Shown: positions 1 through 6,216, counted from the stretch's first letter. The stretch: DNA of 9,677 nucleotides from Propionibacterium sp. (GCA_012719335.1 JAAYAO010000352.1:1-9677); one strand, 5' to 3'. Program-made: numbers and translations. The notes: a model not told the origin generated them from the sequence alone.

Positions 1-38
1 CGGCGACAGTGTGGGTGCGTTGTGAAGGGGGCGGTCGG

Positions 39-725
39 GTGAGCGAGTTGATCGACACCACGGAGATGTATCTGCGCACCGTGTGGGAGCTGCGCGAGGA
101 AGGCATCGTTCCGTTGCGGGCCAGGATCGCCGAGCGGCTGCACCACAGCGGCCCGACCGTGTCACAGACCGTGGCCCGGATGGAACGCGACGGTCTGCTG
201 CGGGTGGATGACGATCGACGGATCGAGCTGACCGATGAGGGCCTGGCCCTGGCGATGCGGGTGATGCGCAAGCACCGGCTCGCCGAACGGCTGCTGACCG
301 ATGTGATCGGCCTGGAGTGGCGCTTGGTGCACGACGAGGCCTGCCGCTGGGAGCATGTGATCTCCGACGAGGTCGAGCACCGGCTCGTGGAGATTCTGAA
401 GATGCCGGTCGAGTCGCCCTACGGCAACCCGATCCCGGGCATGGACGAGTTCGGCGCGCCCGCGGTGGAGGAACTGTTCCGCAGCGGCGCCCAGCCGCTG
501 GCCGAACTGGTCGGCCCCGAGCCGGTGCAGTTGGTCGCGATGCGGCTCAGCGAACACCTGCAGAGCGATCCCGACCTGATGGCGGCTCTGGACGAGGCGG
601 GCGTGCACCCGGGTGCGCCGGTCACCGCCCGCACCGGGGGGCTCGGCGTGATTCTGGAAACCGCCACCGGGGCGTGTGAGGTCGACACCGAAACCACCAA
701 CCACATGTTCGTGGCCCGCGCCTGA
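39..725 (+). CDS. ideR: IdeR/DtxR-family iron-dependent transcriptional repressor
   Basis: A 228-aa cytosolic metalloregulator that binds DNA when loaded with Fe2+ and controls iron uptake and storage genes. The N-terminal winged helix (about residues 1-73, with RARIAERL and SGPTVSQTVARMERDGLLR) is followed by the dimerisation domain (74-140) and a C-terminal SH3-like domain (about 150-228). With GTG at 39 as the start, the known IdeR/DtxR metal ligands fall at their usual numbers: M10, C102, E105, H106 (primary site) and H79, E83, H98, E172, Q175 (ancillary site). This supports both function and start. A GAAGGGGG ribosome-binding site at 24-31 sits 7 nt before the GTG; the in-frame GTG at 9 would add ten non-conserved residues. 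The next gene begins 13 nt after the stop. I saw no iron box in the window, so its targets are elsewhere. Confidence 0.96.
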   Translation: MSELIDTTEMYLRTVWELREEGIVPLRARIAERLHHSGPTVSQTVARMERDGLLRVDDDRRIELTDEGLALAMRVMRKHRLAERLLTDVIGLEWRLVHDEACRWEHVISDEVEHRLVEILKMPVESPYGNPIPGMDEFGAPAVEELFRSGAQPLAELVGPEPVQLVAMRLSEHLQSDPDLMAALDEAGVHPGAPVTARTGGLGVILETATGACEVDTETTNHMFVARA

Positions 726-738
726 TCGGAACCTGCTC

Positions 739-1803
739 GTGCACGCACCCCAACCCGTAGTCGCCGCCCTGTTGAGCGGCCACTGGTACGACGCGGTGGC
801 CGCGCTGATGGCCGCGTCGATCCCGGCCACCGGGGCGCCGACGCAACTGGTCGAGGCGCAGAAACTGGCCACCGCCGCCAAGCGGGTGCTCGACCTGGAC
901 GCGGAGGACTTTTCCACCATCGCGCACGGCTTCGACACCGACTGGGCCCACGACCTGGCCGACGCCTGTTTCCCGATCCAGCCGCGGGACAAACAGCGCG
1001 GCGCGCTGAAGTCGCTGGTGCCGCTGTACGAGCTGATGCTGGAGGTCGTCCAGTTGCGTTCGCAGCGGCACGAACCCCTGCAGGTGGTGGTCACCGCGCA
1101 TCTGATCGCGGAGTACCTGGCGCATCTGGCCTGGGAGCCGACCCTGGGGCATGCCGGGGATCCGGTGCTGATGAGTCGGTCGGTGGACGGCCGGTGGGGC
1201 ACCGACGACCCCGACTGCCCGCACAACTCGGCCCAGCGGGCCACCGCGAAACGGTCGCTGAACGCCTCCGACGGTGATCAGCCGGGCTTCACCGCCTACC
1301 TCGACCGGTTCCATTCCCGGCTGGGTGACGCCCTGTCGGTGTGTGCGATGAACCACGAGTCGGTCGACGCCGGGGAGCGTCCCGATGTGGGGGAGACCTG
1401 CCCGAACCCCTGCCCGTTCGTGATGCGCAACGACTACGCCCACCGGCGCGATCTGGACGCCCGGGTGCGGCTGGCGCGGATCTACGAGGGCTCCCCGATC
1501 GTGGCGCTGCGCCATCATGCCCCGGTCGGGCACTTCTTCGGGGTGCCCTCGGTGGCCGAGATCTCCGAGGCCTGGCTGCGCACCTGGGAGAAACTGACCA
1601 CCCCCTGGAACGACGGCGAGAACCCGCTGTTGGCCGCCGACGCGCCGCGGGCCGATTCGCCCGACGAGGCACTGCCCGGATTGTCGGCGCTGGTGTCGGC
1701 GGTGGCCGGGCGCCCGATCGGGCCGGGCATGGTGATCCGATCGATCGGTGCCGATGTGGCGCGCACCCTCGGGCACGACCCCAATGGCCCCTTGGAGGAC
1801 TGA
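739..1803 (+). CDS. Unknown protein with Cys/His clusters, between ideR and a methyltransferase
   Basis: A 354-aa protein I do not recognise. The N-terminal half is largely alpha-helical and soluble (residues 1-145), with no signal peptide or membrane segment. The centre carries C160-P-H162, C202-x3-H206 and C221-PNP-C225 followed by a charged NDYAHRRDLDARVRLARIYEG stretch read in two parts (231-241, 242-251). Clustered Cys/His suggests a metal or Fe-S site, but this is inference. The last 60 residues are low in conserved-looking motifs. GTG at 739 is chosen because it has GGAA 7 nt upstream and starts after the ideR stop; earlier in-frame starts, such as 676, would read through the end of ideR in the wrong frame. 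It overlaps the next gene by 1 nt (TGATG), so it is probably co-transcribed and translationally coupled. Coding is well supported; function is open. Confidence 0.85.
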   Translation: MHAPQPVVAALLSGHWYDAVAALMAASIPATGAPTQLVEAQKLATAAKRVLDLDAEDFSTIAHGFDTDWAHDLADACFPIQPRDKQRGALKSLVPLYELMLEVVQLRSQRHEPLQVVVTAHLIAEYLAHLAWEPTLGHAGDPVLMSRSVDGRWGTDDPDCPHNSAQRATAKRSLNASDGDQPGFTAYLDRFHSRLGDALSVCAMNHESVDAGERPDVGETCPNPCPFVMRNDYAHRRDLDARVRLARIYEGSPIVALRHHAPVGHFFGVPSVAEISEAWLRTWEKLTTPWNDGENPLLAADAPRADSPDEALPGLSALVSAVAGRPIGPGMVIRSIGADVARTLGHDPNGPLED

Positions 1804-2648
1804 TGAGCAAGGCACCCCGCGGACCGATCGACTGGGCCGGTTACCTCGCCCAGTTCCACGAATCCCGTCCGGGCATTCTGGAGGACGTGTTCAGCCGGGC
1901 CACCGCCGGTGGGGCGACGCCGTACCGGTGGCTGACCCGAGTGGTGTCGAACCGGGCCAAGACCGTGTTGGACCTGTCCTGCGGTTCGGGCCGGCTGGGC
2001 CGCGAACTGGACACCAGTGACGAGCGCACCATCGTCGGGGTCGATTCGTCGATGCCCGAACTGCGGGTCGCTCTGGAACGGGGAGCGGCCGCCGACGCCG
2101 CCGACGGGTTCCCCGAAACCTCGATCGGACGGCAGGGGTCGTGGGTGTGCGGATCCCCGCTGAAGCTGCCCCTGGCCGACGAATCGGTGGACGTGGTGGT
2201 GTCGGTGATGAGCTTCAGCATCGTGCGGCCGCTGCCGGTGCTGATGGCCGAGGTGGCCCGGGTGCTGCGCCCGGGCGGCATGTTCGCGGTGTTGGCGCCG
2301 ACGAACCGTCCGATGGCGTTGCGGGATCTGAAGGTGATGGCGCGGATGTACGCCCACCTGCGCGGCAAGCCGCGGCTGCCGAAGCGCTCCCAGGACGCCG
2401 ACCGGCGTTACAGCCTCACAAAGTTGGTCACCGACGCCGGCCTGCGCAAACTCGAGAGCAAGCGCGAGCTGTACCGCTACCCGGTGTACGAACGACAGGA
2501 CGCCGAACGCTTCGTGCATTCGCTGTACCTGCCCAAGGTCCGCCCCGAACGCATTGAGGCCACCATCGACTGGCTCGACAAACAAGCCGCCAAGACCGGA
2601 TCGGTGGAACTCCCGATGCCGATGCGCCGCTTCGCCGCCGTCAAGTAA
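1803..2648 (+). CDS. Class I SAM-dependent methyltransferase
   Basis: A 281-aa cytosolic Rossmann-fold methyltransferase of the Methyltransf_11/UbiE-like type. Motif I is VLDLSCGSGRLG (residues 55-66), the acidic residue closing strand 2 is D81 (VGVDSS), the motif II/III region is around LPLADESVDVVVSVMSFS (122-139), and EVARVLRPGGMFAVLAP (150-166) is the typical post-motif III segment. The N-terminal WAGYLAQFHESRPGILEDVF (11-30) probably forms a substrate lid. The methyl acceptor cannot be read from sequence: a small molecule or quinone is possible, as is RNA. The ATG overlaps the upstream stop (TGATG) and has a strong GGAGG at 1794-1798. It is the last gene of the ideR unit; a CTCAAC/GTTGAG hairpin starts 2 nt after the stop codon. 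Confidence 0.92.
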   Translation: MSKAPRGPIDWAGYLAQFHESRPGILEDVFSRATAGGATPYRWLTRVVSNRAKTVLDLSCGSGRLGRELDTSDERTIVGVDSSMPELRVALERGAAADAADGFPETSIGRQGSWVCGSPLKLPLADESVDVVVSVMSFSIVRPLPVLMAEVARVLRPGGMFAVLAPTNRPMALRDLKVMARMYAHLRGKPRLPKRSQDADRRYSLTKLVTDAGLRKLESKRELYRYPVYERQDAERFVHSLYLPKVRPERIEATIDWLDKQAAKTGSVELPMPMRRFAAVK

Positions 2649-2650
2649 CC

Positions 2651-2824
2651 CTCAACGCCGGTTGAGCTCCTCCCGGTGCTGGTTTCGACAGGCTCAACCG
2701 ACGCACCTCGACACCGGTTGAGCCCCCACGCTCGCAGCCCCCTCACACGTTGGTTGAGCAGCCGCGCTGGCAGGCCCCCTCATACGCTGGTTGAGCCGCC
2801 GCGCTTGCGCGGCGTGTCGAAACC
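2651..2824. repeat. Cluster of GGTTGAGC...GTCGAAACC palindromic repeats, partly decayed
   Basis: GGTTGAGC occurs at 2660, 2716, 2752 and 2789. The last three are spaced 36 and 37 nt, giving a decayed tandem array in which the middle parts still match (GCAGCCCCCTCACACG versus GCAGGCCCCCTCATACG). The unit at 2789-2824 is intact: GGTTGAGC, then CGCCGCGC-TT-GCGCGGCG (8-bp hairpin, 2797-2814), then TGTCGAAACC. At 2681-2699 a 19-nt short form, GGTTTCGACAGGCTCAACC, is the opposite orientation without the central hairpin. GGTTGAGC at 2660-2667 can also pair with GCTCAACC at 2692-2699, and CTCAAC/GTTGAG (2651-2666) makes a small hairpin right after the methyltransferase stop, which may help end transcription. 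The same family recurs at 5531-5790. Confidence 0.9.
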
Positions 2825-2910
2825 CGGTGCCCTTGCCGCAGGGACGCCACCCCGTGGATCCGGCGCACGAACTCACCGGGGTGCGGATGCTCCAACCCGC
2901 CCGGTACGCA

Positions 2911-3021
2911 AAGAACCGCACCCCCGATGGAGTGCGGCTCTGTTGAGGAGAGGGCGCCGACGACGAAGGGCTCAAACGCCTGTCTACCCACCCCCAGGAG
3001 ACACACGTCGGCGCCGCTCTC
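2911..3021 (+). ncRNA. Candidate structured RNA resembling actinobacterial 6C sRNA
   Basis: Two hairpins present C-rich loops on the plus strand. Hairpin 1 is CCGCAC (2916-2921) / GTGCGG (2932-2937) with loop CCCCGATGGA, giving five Cs in a row at its start. Hairpin 2 is TGTCT (2981-2985) / AGACA (2999-3003) with loop ACCCACCCCCAGG. Hairpin 2 lies inside a long outer stem: GGCGCCGACG (2953-2962) pairs perfectly with CGTCGGCGCC (3006-3015) and is extended by GAGAG/CTCTC with one bulged base. Two stem-loops with C runs are the hallmark of the 6C RNA family (Rfam RF01066, sRNA B11 in mycobacteria). The assignment is from memory of that pattern, not from a covariance search. Ends are approximate, no T-tract follows the structure, and I could not identify a promoter. 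Confidence 0.48.
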
Positions 3022-3190
3022 TGGGTAAATACTAGTTGAAGTTGCGGTTAACGCAACGCGGTACCCCATCGTGGTGGGGATTTCGCGGCCGAAACGTGAC
3101 CTTCGGTGGCGGGACGTCGAGTCGGGCGCGGTCGGGGCGACCCGAGTCGTCATTCGGCAGGAGGGCGCGAAGGGCATTACCCTTGGATGT

Positions 3191-3210
3191 TGTCATGCCG
3201 AGGCATGACA
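3191..3210. repeat. Perfect 20-bp palindrome abutting the tRNA
   Basis: TGTCATGCC (3191-3199) and GGCATGACA (3202-3210) are perfect reverse complements separated by GA. One base separates the element from the first tRNA nucleotide. It could be an operator, a hairpin in the tRNA 5' leader, or a remnant of a mobile element; nothing in the sequence decides between these. Confidence 0.85.
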
Positions 3211-3211
3211 G

Positions 3212-3284
3212 GGCCCCATAGCTCAGGGGATAGAGCAGTGGTTTCCTAAACCATGTGTCGCAAGTTCGAATCTTGCTGGGGCCG
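3212..3284 (+). tRNA. tRNA-Arg(CCU)
   Basis: A 73-nt cloverleaf with every stem paired. The acceptor is GGCCCCA (3212-3218) with TGGGGCC (3277-3283), followed by discriminator G3284. The D stem is GCTC/GAGC (3221-3224, 3233-3236). The anticodon stem is GTGGT/ACCAT around loop TTCCTAA (3243-3249), giving anticodon CCU at 3245-3247, which reads AGG. The T arm is GCAAG-TTCGAAT-CTTGC (3260-3276). The variable loop is GTGTC. CCA is not encoded. No integrase or duplicated 3' end is seen nearby, so it is not visibly used as an attachment site here. Confidence 0.97.
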
Positions 3285-3505
3285 CTCGTGAAGTGACGCG
3301 GAACTGTGCGCCGAACTCTCGACGTGTGGGCGATCACGAAGGCCGGCTTGGCCGGGTCAATCAAAGCGCAGTATCCGATTGGTCGCGAGGGTGGCGGGTC
3401 GTCGCGACCGCCTTGCACTGTCACGCATTTCGCGTTTTGTGCCGATCAAGATGGCTTGGAGGGGCCCACGGGCAAGCGTCGGGCGGAGGGTGCGCAACGC
3501 GTGCC

Positions 3506-3991
3506 TCAGTCCTGAGTGGTGGCGTCCGCTTCCAGTACGGCGGCGATGGCCTTGCGGTTGCCGACGATCAGTTTGTCGTGCTCGGCGGCGGACAATTCGG
3601 CCTGGTTCATCAGCCGCACCCGTACCGCCGACCAGGTCTCGTCGATCGCGACCTGGGAGACCGGGCGCCAGGCGAACTGGGTGAGCGCCGCCCACAGGCT
3701 GTCGCGGTTGATGTCGGGCTTGTTGCCCTTGGCCTTGGCCTTCGGGTAGCAGATCCACACCACCGGACGTTCGGCCAGCGGTTCGGATTGGGCCAGCCAG
3801 ATCGCATCGAACTCGGCGCGGCTGTTGATGAACAGCACCGCCACGTCCACCTGCGGGGAGAGGTCGTCGACGAACACCGCGCCCGTCGGCAACGGCGACA
3901 GGAGCCGTTGGCCCAACTCGGGGGCCCAGGCGGACACCCACACCCGGTGATGGGGGCGGATCACCAGTTTCTCGGCGACGGTCTTGGTCAC
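3506..3991 (-). CDS. Conserved-looking actinobacterial protein of unknown function
   Basis: A 161-aa soluble protein without signal peptide or membrane segments. It begins TVAEKLVIRPHHRVWVS and contains alternating hydrophobic strands (VDVAVLFINS, 48-57; PVVWICYPKAKAKGN, 76-90) followed by KPDINRDSLWAAL (91-103) and VSQVAIDETWSAVRVR (111-126). I recall this VAEKL...YPK...DxNRDSLW...VDExWSxxR arrangement from actinobacterial hypothetical proteins, some annotated as DUF3052-like; that label is uncertain. The fold hints at a degenerate Rossmann or methyltransferase-like sheet with no catalytic motif. The GTG start at 3991 lacks a Shine-Dalgarno sequence but has a TAATCT box 6 nt upstream (3998-4003, minus strand), as expected for a leaderless mRNA. 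The gene diverges from the uridylyltransferase gene over a 71-nt gap. Function unknown. Confidence 0.8.
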   Translation of the reverse strand: MTKTVAEKLVIRPHHRVWVSAWAPELGQRLLSPLPTGAVFVDDLSPQVDVAVLFINSRAEFDAIWLAQSEPLAERPVVWICYPKAKAKGNKPDINRDSLWAALTQFAWRPVSQVAIDETWSAVRVRLMNQAELSAAEHDKLIVGNRKAIAAVLEADATTQD

Positions 3992-3997
3992 AAATGT

Positions 3998-4003
3998 AGA
4001 TTA
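3998..4003 (-). promoter_or_regulatory. Candidate -10 box of a leaderless promoter for the 3991 gene
   Basis: Read on the minus strand the hexamer is TAATCT, matching the actinobacterial TANNNT consensus, with 6 nt (ACATTT) to the GTG start. This spacing places the transcription start at the start codon, and no ribosome-binding site is present. No good -35 hexamer is visible. Confidence 0.5.
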
Positions 4004-4049
4004 ATGGCCCCACCGGGGTTGGGGGAGGTTGTCCGGGAAACTGCTCGCG

Positions 4050-4055
4050 TAGGAT
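4050..4055 (+). promoter_or_regulatory. Candidate -10 box of a leaderless promoter for the uridylyltransferase gene
   Basis: TAGGAT (TANNNT) lies 7 nt before the ATG at 4063. A TTGTCC at 4029-4034, 15 nt upstream, could be a weak -35. The AGGA inside the box could alternatively act as a poorly placed Shine-Dalgarno sequence if transcription starts further upstream. Confidence 0.45.
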
Positions 4056-4062
4056 CGGCCTC

Positions 4063-5466
4063 ATGAGTAGCTCCGGTCTTCGTCAAGCCCAACGCAAGAT
4101 GTCCGAGGCGGGGGTGGACGAAACGGCCGTCGAGGTGTTCTCGCACTACTACCGGGCCCTGGCAGCCGGCGAGACCGGGATGATGCCCGAAGCCGAGATC
4201 GAACCGTTGCCCGATCCGGTGCACCTGGCCGAGGTCGAGGTGGCCGATGCCGACGCCCGTGATGCGCTCTCGCGCACCGTGGTGATCAAGCTGAACGGCG
4301 GTTTGGGCACCTCGATGGGCATGACCCGGGCGAAGTCGCTGCTGCCGGTGCGGGAGGGCAAGTCGTTTCTGGATCTGATCGCCGATCAGGTCGAGGCGGC
4401 CCGCGAACGGTACGACGTGGCCCTGCCGCTGATCCTGATGAACTCCTTCCGCACCCGGGACGATTCGCTGGCGGCGCTGGCCGAACACCCCGGGCTCGAG
4501 GTTGCCGGGCTGCCGTTGGATTTCCTGCAGAGCCAGGAACCGAAGATCCGCACCGACGACCTGACCCCGGTGTCGTGGCCGGCCGACGAATCCCTCGAAT
4601 GGTGCCCACCCGGTCACGGCGACCTGTACCCGGCCCTGCTGGCGTCCGGACTGTTGGAGACCCTGCTGGAGCAGGGATACCGGTACGCCTCGGTGTCGAA
4701 CGCCGACAACCTGGGCGCCACCCCCGACGCCCGCCTGGCCGGCTGGTTCGCCGGATCGGGTGCCCCGTTCGCCATGGAGGTGTGCCGGCGCACGGTGGCC
4801 GACCGCAAGGGCGGGCATCTGGCCGTGCGACGCAGTGACGATCAGATCGTGTTGCGGGAAGTCGCCCAGACCCCGGACGAGGACCTCGACACCTTCACCG
4901 ACCACAACCGGCACCGGTGGTTCAACACCAACAGCCTGTGGTTCGATCTGCGTGCCCTGCACACCATCCTGACCGAGCGCAAGGGTGTGCTGGGCCTGCC
5001 GCTGATCCGCAATACCAAGCGGGTCGATCCGACCGATCCGGATTCCCCCGAGGTGTACCAGATCGAAACCGCGATGGGAGCCGCGATCGAGGTGTTCCCC
5101 GGCGCCACCGCCATTGCGGTGAACCGCAGCCGATTCCGGCCGGTGAAGACCACCGGCGACCTGCTGCTGCTGCGCTCCGACGCCTACGACCTGATCGAGG
5201 ACGGATCCCTCGAGGCGGTGCGCGAGCACGATCCGGTGGTGAAACTGGACGACCGGTATTACAAGACGATCGCCGACTTCGACGCCCGATTCCCCGCCGG
5301 CGCCCCCTCCCTGCGCGCCGCCGACAGCCTCACCGTCACCGGGGACTGGACCTTCGGAGCCGAAGTGGTGTGCATCGGCGATGCGGTACTCGACGAGGCC
5401 ACGGTGCCCGACGCCGAGCCGGGCCAGCCGCACAGCCTGCCCGCCGGCACCGTGATCGAGGGCTGA
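4063..5466 (+). CDS. UTP--glucose-1-phosphate uridylyltransferase, eukaryotic UGP type
   Basis: A 467-aa cytosolic nucleotidyltransferase making UDP-glucose from UTP and glucose-1-phosphate, feeding glycan, trehalose and cell-wall sugar synthesis. It belongs to the UDPGP family (PF01704), not the shorter bacterial GalU family. The nucleotide-binding loop is KLNGGLGTSMGMTRAKSLLP (76-95). PPGHGDLYPAL (182-192) and SNADNLGA (212-219) are the uridine and metal-binding signatures, FNTNSLWFDL (287-296) lies in the sugar-binding region, and RFRPVKTTGDLLLLRSD (357-373) carries the conserved lysine K362. The C-terminal left-handed beta-helix portion is short compared with the eukaryotic enzymes. The ATG at 4063 is supported by the TAGGAT box 7 nt upstream. 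The stop overlaps the next start (ATGA at 5466-5469 context, GGCTGATG). Exact sugar specificity cannot be proven by motif reading. Confidence 0.93.
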   Translation: MSSSGLRQAQRKMSEAGVDETAVEVFSHYYRALAAGETGMMPEAEIEPLPDPVHLAEVEVADADARDALSRTVVIKLNGGLGTSMGMTRAKSLLPVREGKSFLDLIADQVEAARERYDVALPLILMNSFRTRDDSLAALAEHPGLEVAGLPLDFLQSQEPKIRTDDLTPVSWPADESLEWCPPGHGDLYPALLASGLLETLLEQGYRYASVSNADNLGATPDARLAGWFAGSGAPFAMEVCRRTVADRKGGHLAVRRSDDQIVLREVAQTPDEDLDTFTDHNRHRWFNTNSLWFDLRALHTILTERKGVLGLPLIRNTKRVDPTDPDSPEVYQIETAMGAAIEVFPGATAIAVNRSRFRPVKTTGDLLLLRSDAYDLIEDGSLEAVREHDPVVKLDDRYYKTIADFDARFPAGAPSLRAADSLTVTGDWTFGAEVVCIGDAVLDEATVPDAEPGQPHSLPAGTVIEG

Positions 5467-6119
5467 TGCCCTGGTACGCCGCCCTCGGCCTCGCGCTGGT
5501 CGGCCACCCCCTCCCGGACGACATCCCGACTGCGCCGAACCACGGCCCCAATACGCCGGTTGAGCCGCCGCGCAGCGGCGCGTCGAAACCACGCGAGGTA
5601 CACGCCGAACCGGGCCGGGACCATGCGCCGGTTGAGCCGCCGCGCAGCGGCGTGTCGAAACCCCGTGCGGTGCGCGCCGAACCGGGCCGGGACCATGCGC
5701 CGGTTGAGCAACCGGGCCGGGACCATGCGCCGGTTGAGCCGCCGCGCAGCGGCGTGTCGAAACCCCGTGCGGTGCACGCCGAACCGGGCCACACGCCGTC
5801 CACGCTGAAACCAGCGTCAGCACCCCCCGGCCCACCGTCCCCGGAGCGGATCGACGCCGCCCTCACCGCCGCCGGGTACGACCGGCACCGCCTCGCCCAC
5901 CTGGTGACCGAGCGACAGTCGGCCGAACTCCCGTGGCCGTTCCCGGTTGCGGCCGAGCAGCGACCCGGCATCGGGGCCGCCCAGTTCGTCTCGGTGCTGC
6001 GTGAGGTCACCGATTACCTGGACGTGCATTCCTGGCAGCATGCCGCGCCGGCCCCGGATCGTCCGTTGACCGCCGACGAGCGACGACTGCTCGCCGACGT
6101 GCCACCCCACTGGAGCTGA
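5466..6119 (+). CDS. Unknown protein with in-frame repeat array, coupled to the uridylyltransferase gene
   Basis: A 217-codon ORF I do not recognise. The ATG overlaps the upstream TGA by one base (TGATG), with GAGGG at 5458-5462, so translation is probably coupled. Residues 1-30 are unique. Residues 31-110 are low-complexity and encoded by a DNA repeat array, giving copies of PVEPPRSGVSKPR followed by AVxAEPGRDHA, period 24 residues. Residues 124-217 look like a real folded domain (SPERIDAALTAAGYDRHRLA; FVSVLREVTDYLDVHSW; ADERRLLADVPPHWS). No signal peptide or membrane segment is evident. Caveat: at this GC content the array is also open in other frames, so the true start could lie downstream of the repeats with the array as 5' intergenic DNA. 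A terminator follows 17 nt after the stop. Confidence 0.65.
   Translation: MPWYAALGLALVGHPLPDDIPTAPNHGPNTPVEPPRSGASKPREVHAEPGRDHAPVEPPRSGVSKPRAVRAEPGRDHAPVEQPGRDHAPVEPPRSGVSKPRAVHAEPGHTPSTLKPASAPPGPPSPERIDAALTAAGYDRHRLAHLVTERQSAELPWPFPVAAEQRPGIGAAQFVSVLREVTDYLDVHSWQHAAPAPDRPLTADERRLLADVPPHWS
5531..5790. repeat. 72-nt-period tandem array built on a 33-nt palindromic element
   Basis: The 33-nt element GGTTGAGC-CGCCGC-GCA-GCGGCG-TGTCGAAACC (one base differs in the first copy) occurs at 5558-5590, 5630-5662 and 5732-5764. A truncated copy consisting of GGTTGAGCA starts at 5702. Linkers of 39 nt (ending CCGAACCGGGCCGGGACC-ATGCGCC) are nearly identical to each other, so the whole 72-nt unit is duplicated; a diverged linker precedes the first element (5531-5557) and a partial one follows the last. 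Starts are 72, 72 and 30 nt apart, all multiples of three; the 30-nt step is explained by a 42-nt deletion. The element is the same family as at 2660-2824. Confidence 0.93.
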
Positions 6120-6136
6120 GTCGGGTGCGACGCGAA

Positions 6137-6169
6137 GAGGCCCCCACCCCGGACAGGGGTGAGGGCCTC
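6137..6169. terminator. Bidirectional hairpin terminator between convergent genes
   Basis: GAGGCCCCCACCCC (6137-6150) pairs with GGGGTGAGGGCCTC (6156-6169) over 14 positions with one mismatch, around loop GGACA. It lies 17 nt after the stop of the 5466 ORF and 47 nt after the mscL stop on the other strand, so it can serve both. There is no T-tract on either side, which is common in high-GC actinobacteria. Confidence 0.85.
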
Positions 6170-6216
6170 GAATGCCTTGACGGGCTACAGCATCGGAGCC
6201 CAGGAACCTCGGGCGA

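Larger units (their letters stand above)
2649..3211. other. 563-nt intergenic region without a supported protein gene
   Basis: Open frames here lack ribosome-binding sites and recognisable products, and several are translations of repeat or tRNA sequence. The content is: decayed palindromic repeats (2651-2824), a candidate structured RNA (2911-3021), and a locally A/T-richer stretch (about 3023-3057) that ends in a GTTGCG/CGCAAC hairpin (3041-3057, loop GTTAA). There is also a CCCCA/TGGGG hairpin (3064-3079) and a perfect palindrome (3191-3210) touching the tRNA. I see nothing convincing in 2825-2910 or 3084-3190, and no clear -35/-10 pair for the tRNA. Confidence 0.7.

Noticed and set aside
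3032..3424. Minus-strand frame containing peptide SKIRTCDTWFRKPLLYPLSY
   Set aside because: This peptide is the classic mistranslation of an antisense tRNA; it comes from tRNA-Arg(CCU).
3212..3505. tRNA as a possible genomic-island attachment site
   Set aside because: No integrase, no direct repeat of the tRNA 3' end and no change in gene character downstream within the window.
5558..5790. Palindromic 33-nt repeats with spacers, resembling a short CRISPR array
   Set aside because: The spacers are nearly identical to each other, one unit is truncated, no cas genes are present, and the same element occurs singly elsewhere. It is a tandem duplication of a dispersed element.
3988..5835. 615-codon minus-strand open frame opposite the uridylyltransferase gene
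   Set aside because: Antisense shadow of a clearly recognised gene at high GC; its translation is low-complexity Gly/Arg/His-rich with no domain.
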